DNA of 64,000 nucleotides from Capra hircus (Eukaryota; Chordata; Mammalia; Artiodactyla; Bovidae), in assembly GCF_001704415.2 (NCBI RefSeq), contig NC_030817.1:49833550-49897549 (forward strand), read 5' to 3'. Under the pieces are notes generated by a model, which ran no database searches, was not told the origin of the DNA, and saw only the letters and a program-made list of their open reading frames with translations. The translations under genes were made by a program, and so were the position numbers. Below, one piece after another: positions 23,509 through 35,367 of this stretch. How positions within the stretch are numbered: position 1 is the first letter of the stretch; each line of letters starts with the position of its first letter.

Positions 23509-24770
23509 AGAGTCCATTATAAAATGACCCCATTATTTGCTTTAGAAACTTACTTCCAATAAAATAATATAGGTAGGTTAAAAGATATATTGTGCAAACA
23601 CCAATCCAAAGAAAACTAGTGGTTATATTAAGCAATCAAAATAAACTTTGAAACAACCTAGGATAAAGATTGGGATATACATTGACAAAAGGATTAACTT
23701 AACCAATCTTAAATGTGTGCATACCTAACAACAGAACTTAAAAATGCATCAAACAAAATCTGACAGAACTTAAAGGAGAAATAGAGAGCTTAACAATTAC
23801 AGTTGAAGACTTCAACATGACTTTCTTAGGAATAGATCAGAGTAGCAGACAGACATTATAAGGGTACAGAGTGACTAAACAACACTATCCACCAATTAGA
23901 TCTGATTGATATTACAAGAATACTTTTCCCCAACAATAGCAGAATGTACATTCTTTTCAAGTACACGTGGATATTATCAAGATAAAATTGGTCATAATAA
24001 AAATCTTAAAAGAATTGAATGCAAAATATGTTTTCAGACTGTGGTGGAAATGAACTGAAAATTAAAAACAGATAAAAGGAAAATCTCCAAGCTTCAAGAT
24101 AATTAAATAGCAGACTTCTGAATGATCTATTGGCTAAAAGAAGAAGCCTCAGAGGAAATTAAAAAATACTTTGAACTGAACGAAACTGAAAATATATATC
24201 ATGTCAAAATATATGCTGTACCATCAGTGTTTATGAGAAAACTTAGTGTATTTAGTGCTTTCATTAGGAAAAAAAAGAAATCACGTAAATCTGTATGTTT
24301 CTGTCTCTAAAACTAGACAGAAGAGAATAAAATAAATCCAAATAAGAGGAGAAATGAATGAAATTCAAAGCAGGAAGATAACAAAAGTCAGTAAAACCAA
24401 AAATTGATAACAAAATTGGTAGTTTCTAGCAAAATTGACCAAAAAAGGGAGAGGACATATAGAACCAGTGTCAAATGAAGGACTATCACTATAGACCCCA
24501 CAAGAGTCCAAGGGATGGTAGACATACTAAGAACAACTATATGGACATAAATTTGTCAAATTAGGTGAAGTGGACCAATTGTTTGAAATAGATTAATTCC
24601 TTAACAGAGTACATAAACTCACCCAAGAAGAAAAAGATTATTGTAACTAGTCTTAAAACTGTTAAAGAAATTTAATTCATAGTTTAAAACTTTTCAAAAA
24701 AGAAATGTCTAGACCCAGATGGTTTTTCTGGTGAGTTCTTGCCAATACTTACAGAAGAAATGACATTACA
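23509..24770 (+). mobile_element. Old L1M ORF2: endonuclease and start of RT
   Basis: Sense L1 ORF2 continuing from 22421. Recognisable parts are tgtgtgcatacctaacaaca, ggagaaatagagagcttaac, gttgaagacttcaacatgac (the 'GDFN' endonuclease motif, with G changed to E), cattcttttcaagtacacg, and then the linker to RT (tctagacccagatggttttt, the 'PGPDG' region). It is riddled with indels. The element is an ancient fossil. Confidence 0.85.
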
Positions 24771-24774
24771 GGTT

Positions 24775-24965
24775 TCCTTCTTATGCAAAAGTAGACTGTG
24801 TTGTGAAACCTTTTGTAAGGAGAAATGGTCTAAATCAAGGGCAATTACCTTTTTTTAAATAAAAGCTAAAATACTCTTCAGAGTTGGTTTTTTTTTGGTT
24901 AGTGAAAACACATACTAATAATGTAGGTCTTTTGTAAAATGAAGTGGTGTAAAGCAAAAGAAAAA
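24775..24965. repeat. Old repeat with an internal direct duplication, probably a DNA-transposon relic
   Basis: ccttttgtaaggagaaatgg (from 24809) is echoed by tcttttgtaaaatgaagtgg about 0.12 kb later, each followed by a t(c/g)taaa(t/g)caa motif. I recognise the pattern as a recurrent mammalian repeat but cannot name it. Confidence 0.45.
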
Positions 24966-25004
24966 GTGATTTATTGTACTTAAATTTTTTAAAATTAGGT
25001 TTTA

Positions 25005-25850
25005 TCAAAACAGTATTTTAATTGAAGTATGGCTGATTTATAGTGTGTTCATTTCAGGTGTTCAACAGAGTGTTGTGTGTGTGTGTGTGTACCTAAATTA
25101 CTAATAATTAGCAGCACTGAACATCTTTTCATGTGCCTTTTGGCCATCTCTATATCTTCTTTGGAGAAATATCTATTCAGATCTTCTGCCCGTTTTTTAA
25201 TTGGGTGGTTTGTTTTATTTTATATTGAGCTATATGAGTTGTTTATATATTTTGGAGATCAATCCTTTGTTGGTTGCATTGTTTGCAAATATTTTCTCAC
25301 GTTCTGTAGGCTGCCCTTTTGTTTATGGTTTCCTTTGATGTACAAAAGATTTTAAGTTTAATTAGGTCTCATTTGTATTTTTATTTGTGTTACTGTAGAC
25401 GATGGATCCAAAAAATTATTGTTCCAGTTTATGTGAGAGAGTGTCCTACCTGTTTTTTCCTCTCAGTGTTTTATAATATCCAGTCTTACCTTTAAGTCTT
25501 TAATGCATTTTGAGTTTATTTCTGTGTATGGTGTTAAAAAATGCCCTAATTTCATTCTTTTATGTGTAGCTCTCCAGTGTTCCCAGCACGACTTATTGAA
25601 GAGATTGTCTTTTATCCATGTATATTCTTGCCACCTTTGTCACAGAGTAATTGATGTACGTGTGTGGGTTTATTTCTGGCTTTCTGTCCTGTAACATTGA
25701 TTTATATGTTTGTTTTTGTGCCTGTACTGTATGTAATGCTTTGATGACTGTAGCTTTGTAGCATAGTCTGAAGTCAGGAAGTCTGATTTCTCCAGCTCCG
25801 TTTTTCTGTCTCCAAATTCTTTTGGCTATTTGAGGTCTTTGTGTTTCAGT
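25005..25850 (-). mobile_element. L1 ORF2 C-terminal and 3' UTR
   Basis: Antisense L1: ttaattgaagtatggctgat (3' UTR), acatcttttcatgtgccttt, then tttttaattgggtggtttgt, and tgactgtagctttgtagcat near 25750. It includes a (TG)8-9 run at 25074-25090. No long ORF remains on the sense strand of the element. Confidence 0.88.
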
Positions 25851-26284
25851 TTAACTCATACAGATCAATATCAAATAAAATTTAATCTTACTATGTAATA
25901 ATTTATCTAATGTAATTTTTAAAAGAGTTAAAAATAGAAGTTAGGGAAAATGGGCAGGGAGCATGATGATATGGACCAGAATTGCACGAAAATTCAGGAA
26001 TTTGTTTCTGACTGAAGGTAAAGTGCTGGTGTTAAGGATACTGTTTTCTACATAGTAAAGTCAGTTACAAGTTATTATTTTAACAGTGTTTCAATTCATA
26101 ATGTTTTACTAAACTTCTAATTTTTGTTTTTAATTTAGAATGTTTATTCACCTGTGTAGTAAAATTTGAAAGAAAAAACATATGTATATAAAATCTATGA
26201 CCAATGTTCATTTTGACCTTTATAAGCTACCTTACTTCTTGAGTCTTAATTTTTTTAGTAAAGAATAATAATACATGTCTAAAC
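25851..26284. other. Unassigned AT-rich DNA
   Basis: No repeat or gene recognised. Confidence 0.4.
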
Positions 26285-26620
26285 AAAATATGAATCAAAG
26301 AAGAAATCTCAAGAGAAATTTTAAATTATTTTGAGCTTAATGAAAGAAAACAATTTATAAAAATTTGTGGGATTCAATGAAAATAGTGCTCAGATAGAAA
26401 TTTATAGCATTGAATGCATATATTAGAAGAAGTATCTACAATCAATAGTAGAAGCTTCTACCTCAGGAAACTAGAAAAAGAAAGGCAGATTAAATTCAAA
26501 GTAAGTAGAAGAAAAGAAATAATAAAAATGATAGCAGAAATAAATCTATGAATTTGAAAATAGGACGTCAATACAGAAAAATCAAGAAAACCAAAAGCTG
26601 TTTCTTTGAAAAGACAAAGA
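26285..26620 (+). mobile_element. L1 ORF2 fragment
   Basis: tcaaagaagaaatctcaaga, then ttatagcattgaatgcatat and gaaaccagaaaaagaaaggc-like text up to accaaaagctgtttctttga correspond to the linker between endonuclease and RT of L1 ORF2, sense strand. It is about 335 bp and frame-broken. Confidence 0.8.
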
Positions 26621-26950
26621 CTGCTGAACCTGATGCTTTTCCAGTACCACTTTTCAGAGTCTTTTGTTTTTATTATCTATATCTTTTTATTAATGATTTC
26701 TAATTCTGCACATTAAGACTGATTATTATCCCTACTGTAACATTTGCCATGACCAGGGCTTGACTTCTGTTTCTTCTTTTTTTGTCTTTTACCACTGCAT
26801 TTCTGCCTTAGTGCTTTATTTTGCAGATATGCATTTAATATGTGACTGTAGCCATATTTTTTCTAGCCTTAAGTTTTACTTTTTTTCCTGAAATTCTTCT
26901 AATGCAGTAATTCATATTTCAGTGTCCAGAAATCCCACAAGTTTTATTGG
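26621..26950. other. Unassigned DNA
   Basis: No repeat or gene recognised. Confidence 0.4.
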
Positions 26951-27324
26951 TTGAACTGTAGTGTTGGAGAAGACTCTTGAGAGTCCCTTGGACTGCGAGG
27001 AGATCCAAGCAGTCCATTCTGAAGGAGATCAGCCCTGGGATTTCTTTGGAAGGACTGATGCTAAAGCTGAAACTCCAGTACTTTGGCCACCTCATGCGAA
27101 GAGTTGACTCATTGGGAAAGATTCTGATGCTGGGAGGGATTGGGGGCAGGAGGAGAAGGGGACGACAGAGGATGAGATGGCTGGATGGCATCACTGACTC
27201 AGTGGACGTGAGTCTGAGTGAACTCTGGGAGTTGGTGATGGACAGGGCGGCCTGGCGTGCTGTGATTCATGGGTTCGCAAAGAGTCGGACACAACTGAGC
27301 AACTGAACTGAGCTGAACTGACTG
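26951..27324 (+). mobile_element. BovB 3' end fragment
   Basis: From ttgaactgtagtgttggaga to the tail tgaactgagctgaactgact. The frame 26977-27306 (109 codons) is open across almost the whole BovB C-terminus, including GGIGGRRRRGRQRMRWLDG. It is short, 5'-truncated and not functional. Confidence 0.93.
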
Positions 27325-27871
27325 TTTGATGTCAGTTTTAAACATCAGCCTGCGATTCTTCAGTAAGCATTTCATGAAAAAGGCCCTGCTCCTGTATAGT
27401 TGAATCATAATTTTCATGACCAAGAAAATTACTAGCAGTTACTCTGATACTATTTACATCTCTTAAATTGTTCCAAAAGATTTAAAACTGTTTTCCTTGC
27501 AGTTGACCTTTTAAAGAAAACACCTTTCTAGTGGAATGGCTTTCTAGTAGAATGGCTCACATTCTGGACTTGTCTGATTTTCCTTGATGTGTCATTTAAT
27601 CTGTTCCACTATCTCCCATCTTTCCTGAAACATTCATGAAACATCTTTTGACAGTAAAACTTTGTAATTGATGTTATATATAACATCAGGAGGCACATAC
27701 TATTGAATGACTAGTTCTTAATTTGAGCTGTTCACATAGTTTATCCTGAGAGTTGTCTGTCTTTTAAGGTTTCAAGGGGAAAGATAGAAGGGAAGGAATG
27801 CTATTGTCCCTTGAGAGTCACAAGAGTGAAAAGAGTGGGTATAGGTATAGAATGTTTTATAACATCTCTAG
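27325..27871. other. Unassigned DNA
   Basis: No repeat or gene recognised. Confidence 0.4.
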
Positions 27872-27882
27872 TGTTACCATCT

Positions 27883-28154
27883 CGGAGAAGGCAATGGCAA
27901 CCCACTCCAGTACTCTTGCCTGGAAAATCCCATGGACGAAGGAGCCTGGTAGGCTGCAGTCCATGGGGTTGCTAAGAGTTGGGCACAAGTGAGCAACTTC
28001 AGTTTCACTTTTCACTTTAATGCATTGGAGAAGGAAATGGCAACCCACTCCAGTATTCTTGCCTGGAGAATCCTAGGGACGGCGGAGTCTGGTGGGCTTC
28101 CGTCTGTGGGGTCGCACAGAGTCGGACACGACTGAAGCGACTTAGCAGCAGCAC
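27883..28154 (+). mobile_element. Bov-A2 dimeric SINE
   Basis: Two monomers: the first from cggagaaggcaatggcaacc, the second from ggagaaggaaatggcaaccc near 28027. It ends cgacttagcagcagcac. The 11-bp repeat tgttaccatct flanks it (27872-27882 and 28155-28165). Confidence 0.96.
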
Positions 28155-28311
28155 TGTTACCATCTGGACTGAAGGAGAGTATAAAAAAGAGGGATTAGTG
28201 AGTCTTGAATTTCAAATGTGGTTATTTTGAGTTTGAAAAGTAAGGTCTCTTTCTCCATTTCTTGTATACAGTATTTTCTTTGTCTGCATTCGGAAGTCAG
28301 TCCTGGAGTTC

Positions 28312-28349
28312 AAGGTGACATTCTTGAGGTGTCACCTTTTAAGGTGACA
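28312..28349. repeat. Short hairpin plus direct repeat
   Basis: aaggtgaca (28312-28320), loop of 9, tgtcacctt (28330-28338), then aaggtgaca again (28341-28349). No T-run or gene follows, so it is not a terminator. Confidence 0.6.
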
Positions 28350-28654
28350 GTCTTCCTCCAGAAGAGAAAAACTGAGAGCTAACTCTTTGGCAAAGATATG
28401 GTGGTCATGGTACTGTTTGGGAGATGGGTGGGTGGGTGTTCCTCATGACCCATAGGAGAAACCGGAAACTCCTTCCACTTTTCACTCTCCAGAAAACTGA
28501 GCATATAGAGGAGTAACTGAATATGCCTTCAAAGAAATAACATTTTCTTTTTCCTCTCTAGGTGATTACCCTTAAAGCCATATTCGATCACAATTAAGTT
28601 TTAGATGACTTAACTTATCAAGTCTATTAAAACAAAAATATAGGCCACCTGAAA

Positions 28655-28783
28655 AGTGAAGGTGTTAGCCGCTCAGTTGTGTCCAGCTCTTTGCAACCCT
28701 ATGGACCATAGCTCGCCAGGCTCCTCTGTCCATGGAATTCTCCAGGCAAGAGTGCTAGAGTGGGCTGCCATTTCCTTCTCCAG
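28655..28783 (-). mobile_element. Bov-tA SINE 3' fragment
   Basis: The A unit only, from gaaggtgttagccgctcagt to gccatttccttctccag. The tRNA head is missing. The short repeat ccacct on both sides is too weak to call a target duplication. Confidence 0.88.
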
Positions 28784-29504
28784 TAATCCACCTAACATCT
28801 ATATATTTTGTATTTATAAACTCAGTATTACTTTACATGAAAACACCTACCAGTATTGATAGGCTTCAGTTAATTGACTCTGTCATCTTGACTAGCAAAA
28901 GACAGTTGCCAGTCAAGCGTGTCAGTTCTGAAGTCCTACACAGATACATCCCCATCTCAAAAGAAAACTAACTGATTTGAGATAAGTTCCTAAAAGCATT
29001 TCTTTTGACTGACAAACTGGCAGTCTAAAGGGAAACACGATTTCCATTCAGTAAGTCTCTATAAAAGCTTCAAGTTTGAACAGATTAAGTAAAGCATGCA
29101 TGGTCTATGGATCTTCTCATGCTGTACTACTTATACATAATATTTAGTACTCTGTGGATAGTGATTGATTCACATTAATCTTTTATCATGTTCACATCTG
29201 GGAAATCAAGAGCATATGAACTCTGCATCTGAGAAAAGAGGATCAATTTTGAAGACAATGAATTGGATTGGTAAGCTGAGAATTCACCATTCTTGGTACT
29301 TTTCCCAGAGTACACCACTACTTAGTTAACAGCAAACTTAGAAATATCCATTCTTCTACAAGAGGAACATGATTATTTCATGAGGGCTCTTACATGAGAA
29401 ATTTAACCAACATTCATTCATTTCTGAAAACTTTTCAGCAAACCCCAACTTTATGGGTTGATGTAACCTGAAGGTAGTGTGTTATAGGGTAATGGATAAC
29501 TATG
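28784..29504. other. Unassigned DNA
   Basis: No repeat or gene recognised. Confidence 0.4.
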
Positions 29505-30105
29505 ATCATTCTCATTCAAGGTAGTTATGTTCTATGAAGTCATCATGGATACTGAATTAACAAATACTGAACCCATTGTTCCTAGAAGAAGTACAGGATT
29601 AGGTTCCTGCAAACCTGTTGTCACATTTATTAACTGATCATGTGTAACTTTGTTTTATGTATGCTTGTGCTTAAAGACTCCTTATTTAGTATACTCTGTT
29701 GATTCATTAACATTGAACTCTTGGTCAGTGACACTATCTCATACCTGAAAGTATGCATATCTAACACACCTATTTTCTCCATCATAAATTTCTTTTGCTT
29801 TGAAACACTAGACAACACTTGATGGCTTGAGAGCCATTTTCACCAGTGAAATCACCAATAAAAATTAAAGGACAAAAATCCAATAAACATTGCACTTAAA
29901 TAGTCTGCAAGAAGGATACTTGTTTATAGTATGAGACCTGAAACAAGAAGGCCTTGTTTGGCCTCAGTTGGGAATGTGCATTTTGGGTATTCCCAGTTTT
30001 TGCTTCTTTGCACATGTCCATGAATGACTGGAAAGACCGGCCAAAATAGAAATAAGTAAGTAGGCAAATTTGCAGATATAGAATCCATGAATAATGAGAA
30101 TCAAC
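29505..30105. mobile_element. Mariner/Tigger-like non-autonomous DNA transposon
   Basis: Ends are inversely related: attctcatt at 29508-29516 and aatgagaat at 30093-30101, within longer imperfect repeats (tagaatccatgaataatgag at the right end). Internal text such as acaggattaggttcctgcaa, tgttgattcattaacattga and atgagacctgaaacaagaag belongs to a recurrent mammalian element about 0.6 kb long. It has no transposase ORF. The exact family name is not certain. Confidence 0.6.
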
Positions 30106-30868
30106 AGAATCTAATGATCCTTGGGTACCTATGCAGGAGAGGAAGGAGCTAAATATGTTACTTCTCTTCTATGCTTTCAGTGTCCTCATCTCTTCTTACT
30201 TGGTTGGTCTTACAAGCAAACTTAGATTTGAGTAGAACTTTTTATGAGTTTCCACTTGATAAAGGCTTGTTGACTCAGGCTGCTCATGTGGTAATACATC
30301 AATCTTCCTTTACTCTTACGGGCTTGATGGGCTATTCACCCTTCTTGAGGAAAACAGCTTAAGATATTGGTGATGAAATTCCTTTAAGGATTGACTCTCA
30401 CTTCAGTTTATAATAAACTGAAATTCTGACTTTATATAAACAATTATATAGTTTTTTCCATTCTCTCCTGAGAATATTAATAATTAAAAATCCAACCAAA
30501 ATCTAAACAGAAGACTTAACATTTATTTATTTTTCCCAAACTCATTTGTTCATTTTTTTTAAAGTTTCACATTGTGAGTTTATACTCAGTTCTCTTAACT
30601 TTTCAGCAAAATTTAGAAATTCATTTTAATTCTAAAAGTATTAGCTATGCCATGTGTTATTTTAGTGGACTATTTTTCTTCTGTTTATTGAAAATGTTTT
30701 ATGCTTACTTTTGTACCTGGGAGATAGATACCAGCTGCATAATATAAAATCACTATCACTCTACTGTTTTTTGGGAAATCCTTTTCTGAGATTTATGATC
30801 AGTATGACATCGTTAGAACAGCATTATTCTATTGACACTTCTCAGTATTTTTGGAAACAAAAATAGGT
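30106..30868. other. Unassigned DNA
   Basis: No repeat or gene recognised. Confidence 0.4.
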
Positions 30869-30880
30869 ACAGCAACAGCA

Positions 30881-31099
30881 AAGTGTTAGTCACTCAGTCG
30901 TGTCCAGCTCTTTGTGACTCCTTTGCGATTCCATGGACTGTAGCCTGCCAGGATCCTCTGTCCATGGATTTCTCCAGGCAAGAATACTGTAATGGGTTGC
31001 TATTCCTTTTGCCAGGGGATCTTCCTGACCCAGGAATTGAACCTGGGTCTCCTGCCTTGCAGGCAGATTCTGTACCGTCTGAGCCTCTAGCGAAGCCCC
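30881..31099 (-). mobile_element. Bov-tA SINE
   Basis: Minus-strand SINE with the tRNA-like head at the right (tctgagcctctagcgaagcc). Flanked by the 12-bp repeat acagcaacagca (30869-30880 and 31100-31111). It carries a short internal duplication (tttgtgactcctttgcgatt), unlike its siblings. Confidence 0.95.
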
Positions 31100-31111
31100 A
31101 CAGCAACAGCA

Positions 31112-32559
31112 GAACAGCAGAAATATGATGAAATATTTGAAGAACACTTAATTATGCAAAGTTAAATAAACTTTCTTAGTATAGGACTTCTTAGTATTCA
31201 TGTGCATTTTTATCTCCCGGAGGAACTCTAATATTACATGTACTATGTATATATACTGCATATGTTTACTAAATTTATAGGAACATGGAATGCTTTCTAA
31301 GAGGTAGCTTGACGGATTAATGCTCTATGGAATAAACTTGGGGAAGTGCTGGCTTTGATAAGTCTGTACAACTCTCTCCCGTAGATCTCATTTCTGCTTT
31401 TGCAGCAAAACAAAATGAATTTATTTCCTCTTCTATATATAATACCCCTTTGAGTATTTTAAAGAAGCTGTCATTCTATAAGCTTTTTATTTAACAGGTG
31501 AAATGCCCCTCTACTTGGATTCTTATTGGTACTCTTATTTCTAGACCTCTTATCAAACCTATGATATTTTATTGGACATACTGGTGTCACCTTTATTAGA
31601 CTAGAGATTAAAATGACTAGGAATGCCCACCCCTTTATATTGGTTGCAGTGTTTAGCACGGTACTGTGCATGTACTGTGCACTTAGTTAATGCTTTGCAA
31701 ATTGGAATGAATCTTTTTGTCATTTTATTTATATTATTCTGTCTCCACAGTAAGTCCAAGGGAATCAGTGATATATTAGATGTTTGGCATTTTGCAGTGA
31801 GATTAGATAGGGTTTTTACTGTAATTAAACAATAACTCTATGTCAGAAATTACGGTTTTGCCAGTACTTGATTTAAGATTGCTATTTAAAATGCTTGAGG
31901 AAAAAACCGCAAGAAACAAAAGTGAGATTTTGGCAATTAACAGTCTGGATGAGGCATATTTAGTGTCATATTCGTTAGATTTTAATTCTAGGTAAATATT
32001 TTTGGTAATTGCTCCATAGTGGTGTGCCATTATGAGGTTAATGAAATCTCTTTCAGAGTTTAGTTTTTCTTTTAGAGTCTAGACATTGTTTTCTGCAAAG
32101 TATAGGTAATTTACATCATATAATTGTGTTAAGCATCACATCTGAATTTTTTTTTTTTAAGAAAATTAAGTATCTGGCACATAACTAAATATTCTTCTGC
32201 AAGAAACAGTAAACTTACAGTTCAAATAAAGCTACTTTATTATGACCTTCCAACATTAAAATCCATTCAGAAAGGTAAGTATAGGTCAGTATTTTCTGCC
32301 TTTCTCCACAGTTATTTGCAGGAAGGGATTCTGAGCAAACTGAGGTCATGCCTTCCATTTGACATATGAGTTATTGTCCCCACCAGCATGTTCTGCTCTT
32401 TGGAAGGAAGCAGTAAAGTCAGTAAAAATGTAAATTGAGAGATTTATTCAAGAGAGTTTTCTCAAGTACACTGAGTATTCTCCACTTTGTAGTAACAGGA
32501 AAAATGATACACTAAGAGGAAGAATGATGAACTGTTGTTCTGCCATTAACTGTTAATAT
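31112..32559. other. Mostly unassigned DNA
   Basis: A weak L2-like end (gtttagcacggtactgtgca, then ttagttaatgctttg) lies near 31650-31710. Nothing else recognised. Confidence 0.4.
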
Positions 32560-32675
32560 TCTACATGTCTCTTCACCTTTCTAGACCTATGTTGTTTACT
32601 TTGTAAAATGAGGAGGCAGTTTTAGATCATCCTCAACGTCCTTTCGAGCTCTAAAATTTTGTGGTTTTATATATA
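32560..32675 (+). mobile_element. MIR-like SINE remnant
   Basis: tctcttcacctttctagacc then gttgtttactttgtaaaatg resemble the MIR core (ctctgtgcctcagtttcctcatctgtaaaatgg). Very old and diverged. Confidence 0.5.
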
Positions 32676-33786
32676 ATAGCAACCAACTCACATAAAAATA
32701 AGTCTTAAGGTACTGACAGATTTGAGATGTATCTTTGGAATTATTGAAGAAAATGATGTAACCGAAAAAATACTCTTTTTAAAATATTTTAAATATATTT
32801 TATTGTGTTTTATTATATTATTTACGGTATATGTGATCAACTTATTCTTCTTGATTAATGAAAGGTTACTTTTTTTTAGTTGTCTTAAATCCCTCATTTG
32901 TCAGTTTTGTTGAAGTACTTGTTATATCAGTATTCATAATCCTAAATCTCCACAGACAGAGATTGCAAAAAGAAGTGGAAGTTTTTGTGGCCAAGGATAT
33001 TAATCATCTACAAAATTATCTTCATTCACACATTCCCCAGCTTGACTGTCTAGCCATGTCCTTTGGGTCAGAATCTTTATTGGTTACTTTCTACTGAGAG
33101 TGCTGTACAAACTGAGCATAGAGAAAAATTGTAGATAATGCAAAAAGTGCAGTATTTCATGAAGTCCATGAAAGGATCACTGGAAAACAGTTCCAGGTAT
33201 ATGCAGAGACATGTTTAGGTGAGTTTCTGACAGAATTAAGTTAGTTAACAATTGAAGGCGAGAGAGTTGCCAAGAGAATGACTGAATAGCTGTTTTAGTA
33301 GGGAGTGGTTTAGATATCAAAGATTTAAGCGAAGCCTTTGTGGAAAAAGCACCTTTGTTTAGTCAGTATTTTGGGAGTCAGTGGGAAGTAAAGGATGTTG
33401 TTTATTGTAGAGTGTCAGTTAAATTATGACCTCCCTCTCATTTTTGTTCATTCTCCTTAGAATTAGTACATGCTTATGATAACCGGAATCTTGTTAAATA
33501 AAATGAAATAAATTATTTTAAAAATAATTTTCAGTTTGGAATTTAATTCTTAAAGCCTTTTTTCGCTTGTTTACTGTGAAAATTTGGTCCTGTTTTTACA
33601 TGGGTTGATTAGATGGATTTTTTTTTTTTTTTTGAGCACCAGTTATCTTTGGGTATTGAGAAGTCTATAGATTTATAACCAGATATGAGAAAGATAGGTT
33701 TCTTAGTATGCAGCACCTTTCTTGATATCACTATTACAAAGCATTTATTGTATATCTCTTTTTGCTTGTTAGGCGTTAGTAAGTGT
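32676..33786. other. Unassigned AT-rich DNA
   Basis: No repeat or gene recognised. The 79-codon ORF at 32858-33097 is discussed among the rejected items. Confidence 0.4.
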
Positions 33787-33842
33787 ATTAAGTTGATTGC
33801 TTTGTAGAGAGAAGAGAGAGCAGAAGAAACACTGATAAATAT
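33787..33842 (+). repeat. Left copy of a 56-bp flanking duplication
   Basis: attaagttgattgctttgta and onward to cactgataaatat is repeated at 34063-34120 on the other side of a Bov-tA SINE, with a handful of differences and small indels in the AG-rich middle. Confidence 0.9.
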
Positions 33843-33855
33843 TTCAGGACTTGTT

Positions 33856-34055
33856 CAGTTGCTAACTTGTGTCCGGCTCTGTGACTCCATGGACTGCAGC
33901 CTGCCAGGCTCCTCTGTCCAGGGGATTTGCCAGGCAAGAATACTGGAGTGGGTTGCCATGCCCTCTAGGGGATCTTCCCAAACCAGGAATCAAACGCGCC
34001 TGCCACTCTCTGCAATGGCACATGGATTCTTTACCACTGAGCCACCAGGGGAGCT
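33856..34055 (-). mobile_element. Bov-tA SINE
   Basis: Minus-strand SINE from agttgctaacttgtgtccgg to accactgagccaccagggga (tRNA head at the right). It lacks a piece around ctctaggggatc. It sits exactly between the two copies of the 56-bp duplication. Confidence 0.93.
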
Positions 34056-34062
34056 CATATTA

Positions 34063-34120
34063 ATTAAGCTTGATTGCTTTGCAGAGAGAGAGAGAGAACA
34101 GAAGAAACACTAATAAATAT
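34063..34120 (+). repeat. Right copy of the flanking duplication
   Basis: attaagcttgattgctttgc, an (AG)-rich stretch, then aacactaataaatat. It pairs with 33787-33842. Confidence 0.9.
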
Positions 34121-35084
34121 GTTAGGGCTATACAGCAAAAGATTAAGCTCATGTGGGACATCGCTGAATTTCTCAACTCAGATTTATTCTGTGCTTTGTG
34201 AAGTTCGTGCTCCTGAAGGAGATGTCCTTATCATCCTGCCTGGCTCATATACTTAGCCCAAGTTGAAAGTAAACACTTCCATAGAATTTTCCATATACAA
34301 TTTGAAAGTAAAATGAACCCCATGTGTCTGTATGTAAAATCAGTTTTTGGTTTTGGTATTTGGGGCATTTTTTGATGAAATGAGCTTCTTATACATGTAT
34401 ATTGGAAGGTAGATGTATTAATAAGTAGCCTGTTGGGAATAAATCATAGGGACTTTGTAAGTTGGCACTCAGGTTTAGAGGTAGTGGTTTCTTTACCTGA
34501 TGTGGGTTTGTATGTTTGGCATAAATGTATTAGCAAGTTATGACTCTTTCCTTTGTATGTATGATTTTATTTCCTTTTGCATGCAATAGATTTTACATTA
34601 TTGTTCTTGCTACTCCCCCCACCAAACTTTTTGTAAACTCTTTGACAGTAAGTGAAGGCCAGGAAAGGTGCAAAATCTAAAACTTGGACCCAAGTAGAGA
34701 ACATTAATAATGTTCATTTTATTTACTTGTGGAGAAGCAAAGGTAGGGTAATGAGAGACAGCTTACTTGCTAAACTCTGAGGCTTAAATACAAAATATAC
34801 AACTTAGTTTTTAAAAATGAAAATTCTTCAGTGAATTCTTTATAAAAACAAAAATTCTTTGTAAAAAGCAAAAAAAGAAAAAAGTCTACCTTACCACTGA
34901 CAGGACAAATGGAATAGGATGAAGGAGAGACAGTAGAATCAGTTCATTTTCATTTGTAGAAGAATTTTTAACTCAGTTCGTCAAAGCTGATTTCTTTTAT
35001 AAAGGAAATTTTTTTCCTTCTCTTAAGGAAAATAATTACAGTCTGATTTACTGATTATCTAAAAACAGTGACAACCACCTGGAT
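34121..35084. other. Unassigned DNA
   Basis: No repeat or gene recognised. Confidence 0.4.
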
Positions 35085-35096
35085 ACTGGGGTGTAT

Positions 35097-35355
35097 GCTG
35101 CTGCTGCTAAGTCGCTTCAGTTGTTTCCGACTCTGTGCGACCCTATAGACGGCAGCCCACCAGGCTCCCCTGTCCCTGGGATTCTCCAGGCAAGAACACT
35201 GGAGTGGGTTGCCATTTCCTTCTCCAATGCATGAGAGTGAAGTTGCTCAGTCGTGTCCGACTCTTCGCGACTCCATGGACTGCAGCCTACTAGGCTCTTC
35301 CATCCATGGGATTTTCCAGGCAAGAGTACTGGAGTGGGGTGCCATTGCCTTCTCC
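35097..35355 (-). mobile_element. Bov-A2 dimeric SINE
   Basis: Reverse-strand dimer starting at the GCT-repeat tail (gctgctgctgctaagtcgct). The 12-bp repeat actggggtgtat flanks it (35085-35096 and 35356-35367). Confidence 0.96.
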
Positions 35356-35367
35356 ACTGGGGTGTAT

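Noticed and set aside
28312..28340. Hairpin resembling a bacterial terminator.
   Set aside because: The DNA is mammalian nuclear. There is no gene upstream and no T-run after the stem.
32858..33097. Plus-strand ORF whose middle (LQKEVEVFVAKDINHLQ) looks vaguely like the Dbf4-type 'FLSKDI' region.
   Set aside because: The similarity covers only a few residues and would need a gap. The ORF start is in unrelated AT-rich text, and the acceptor-like cag before it has a poor pyrimidine tract.
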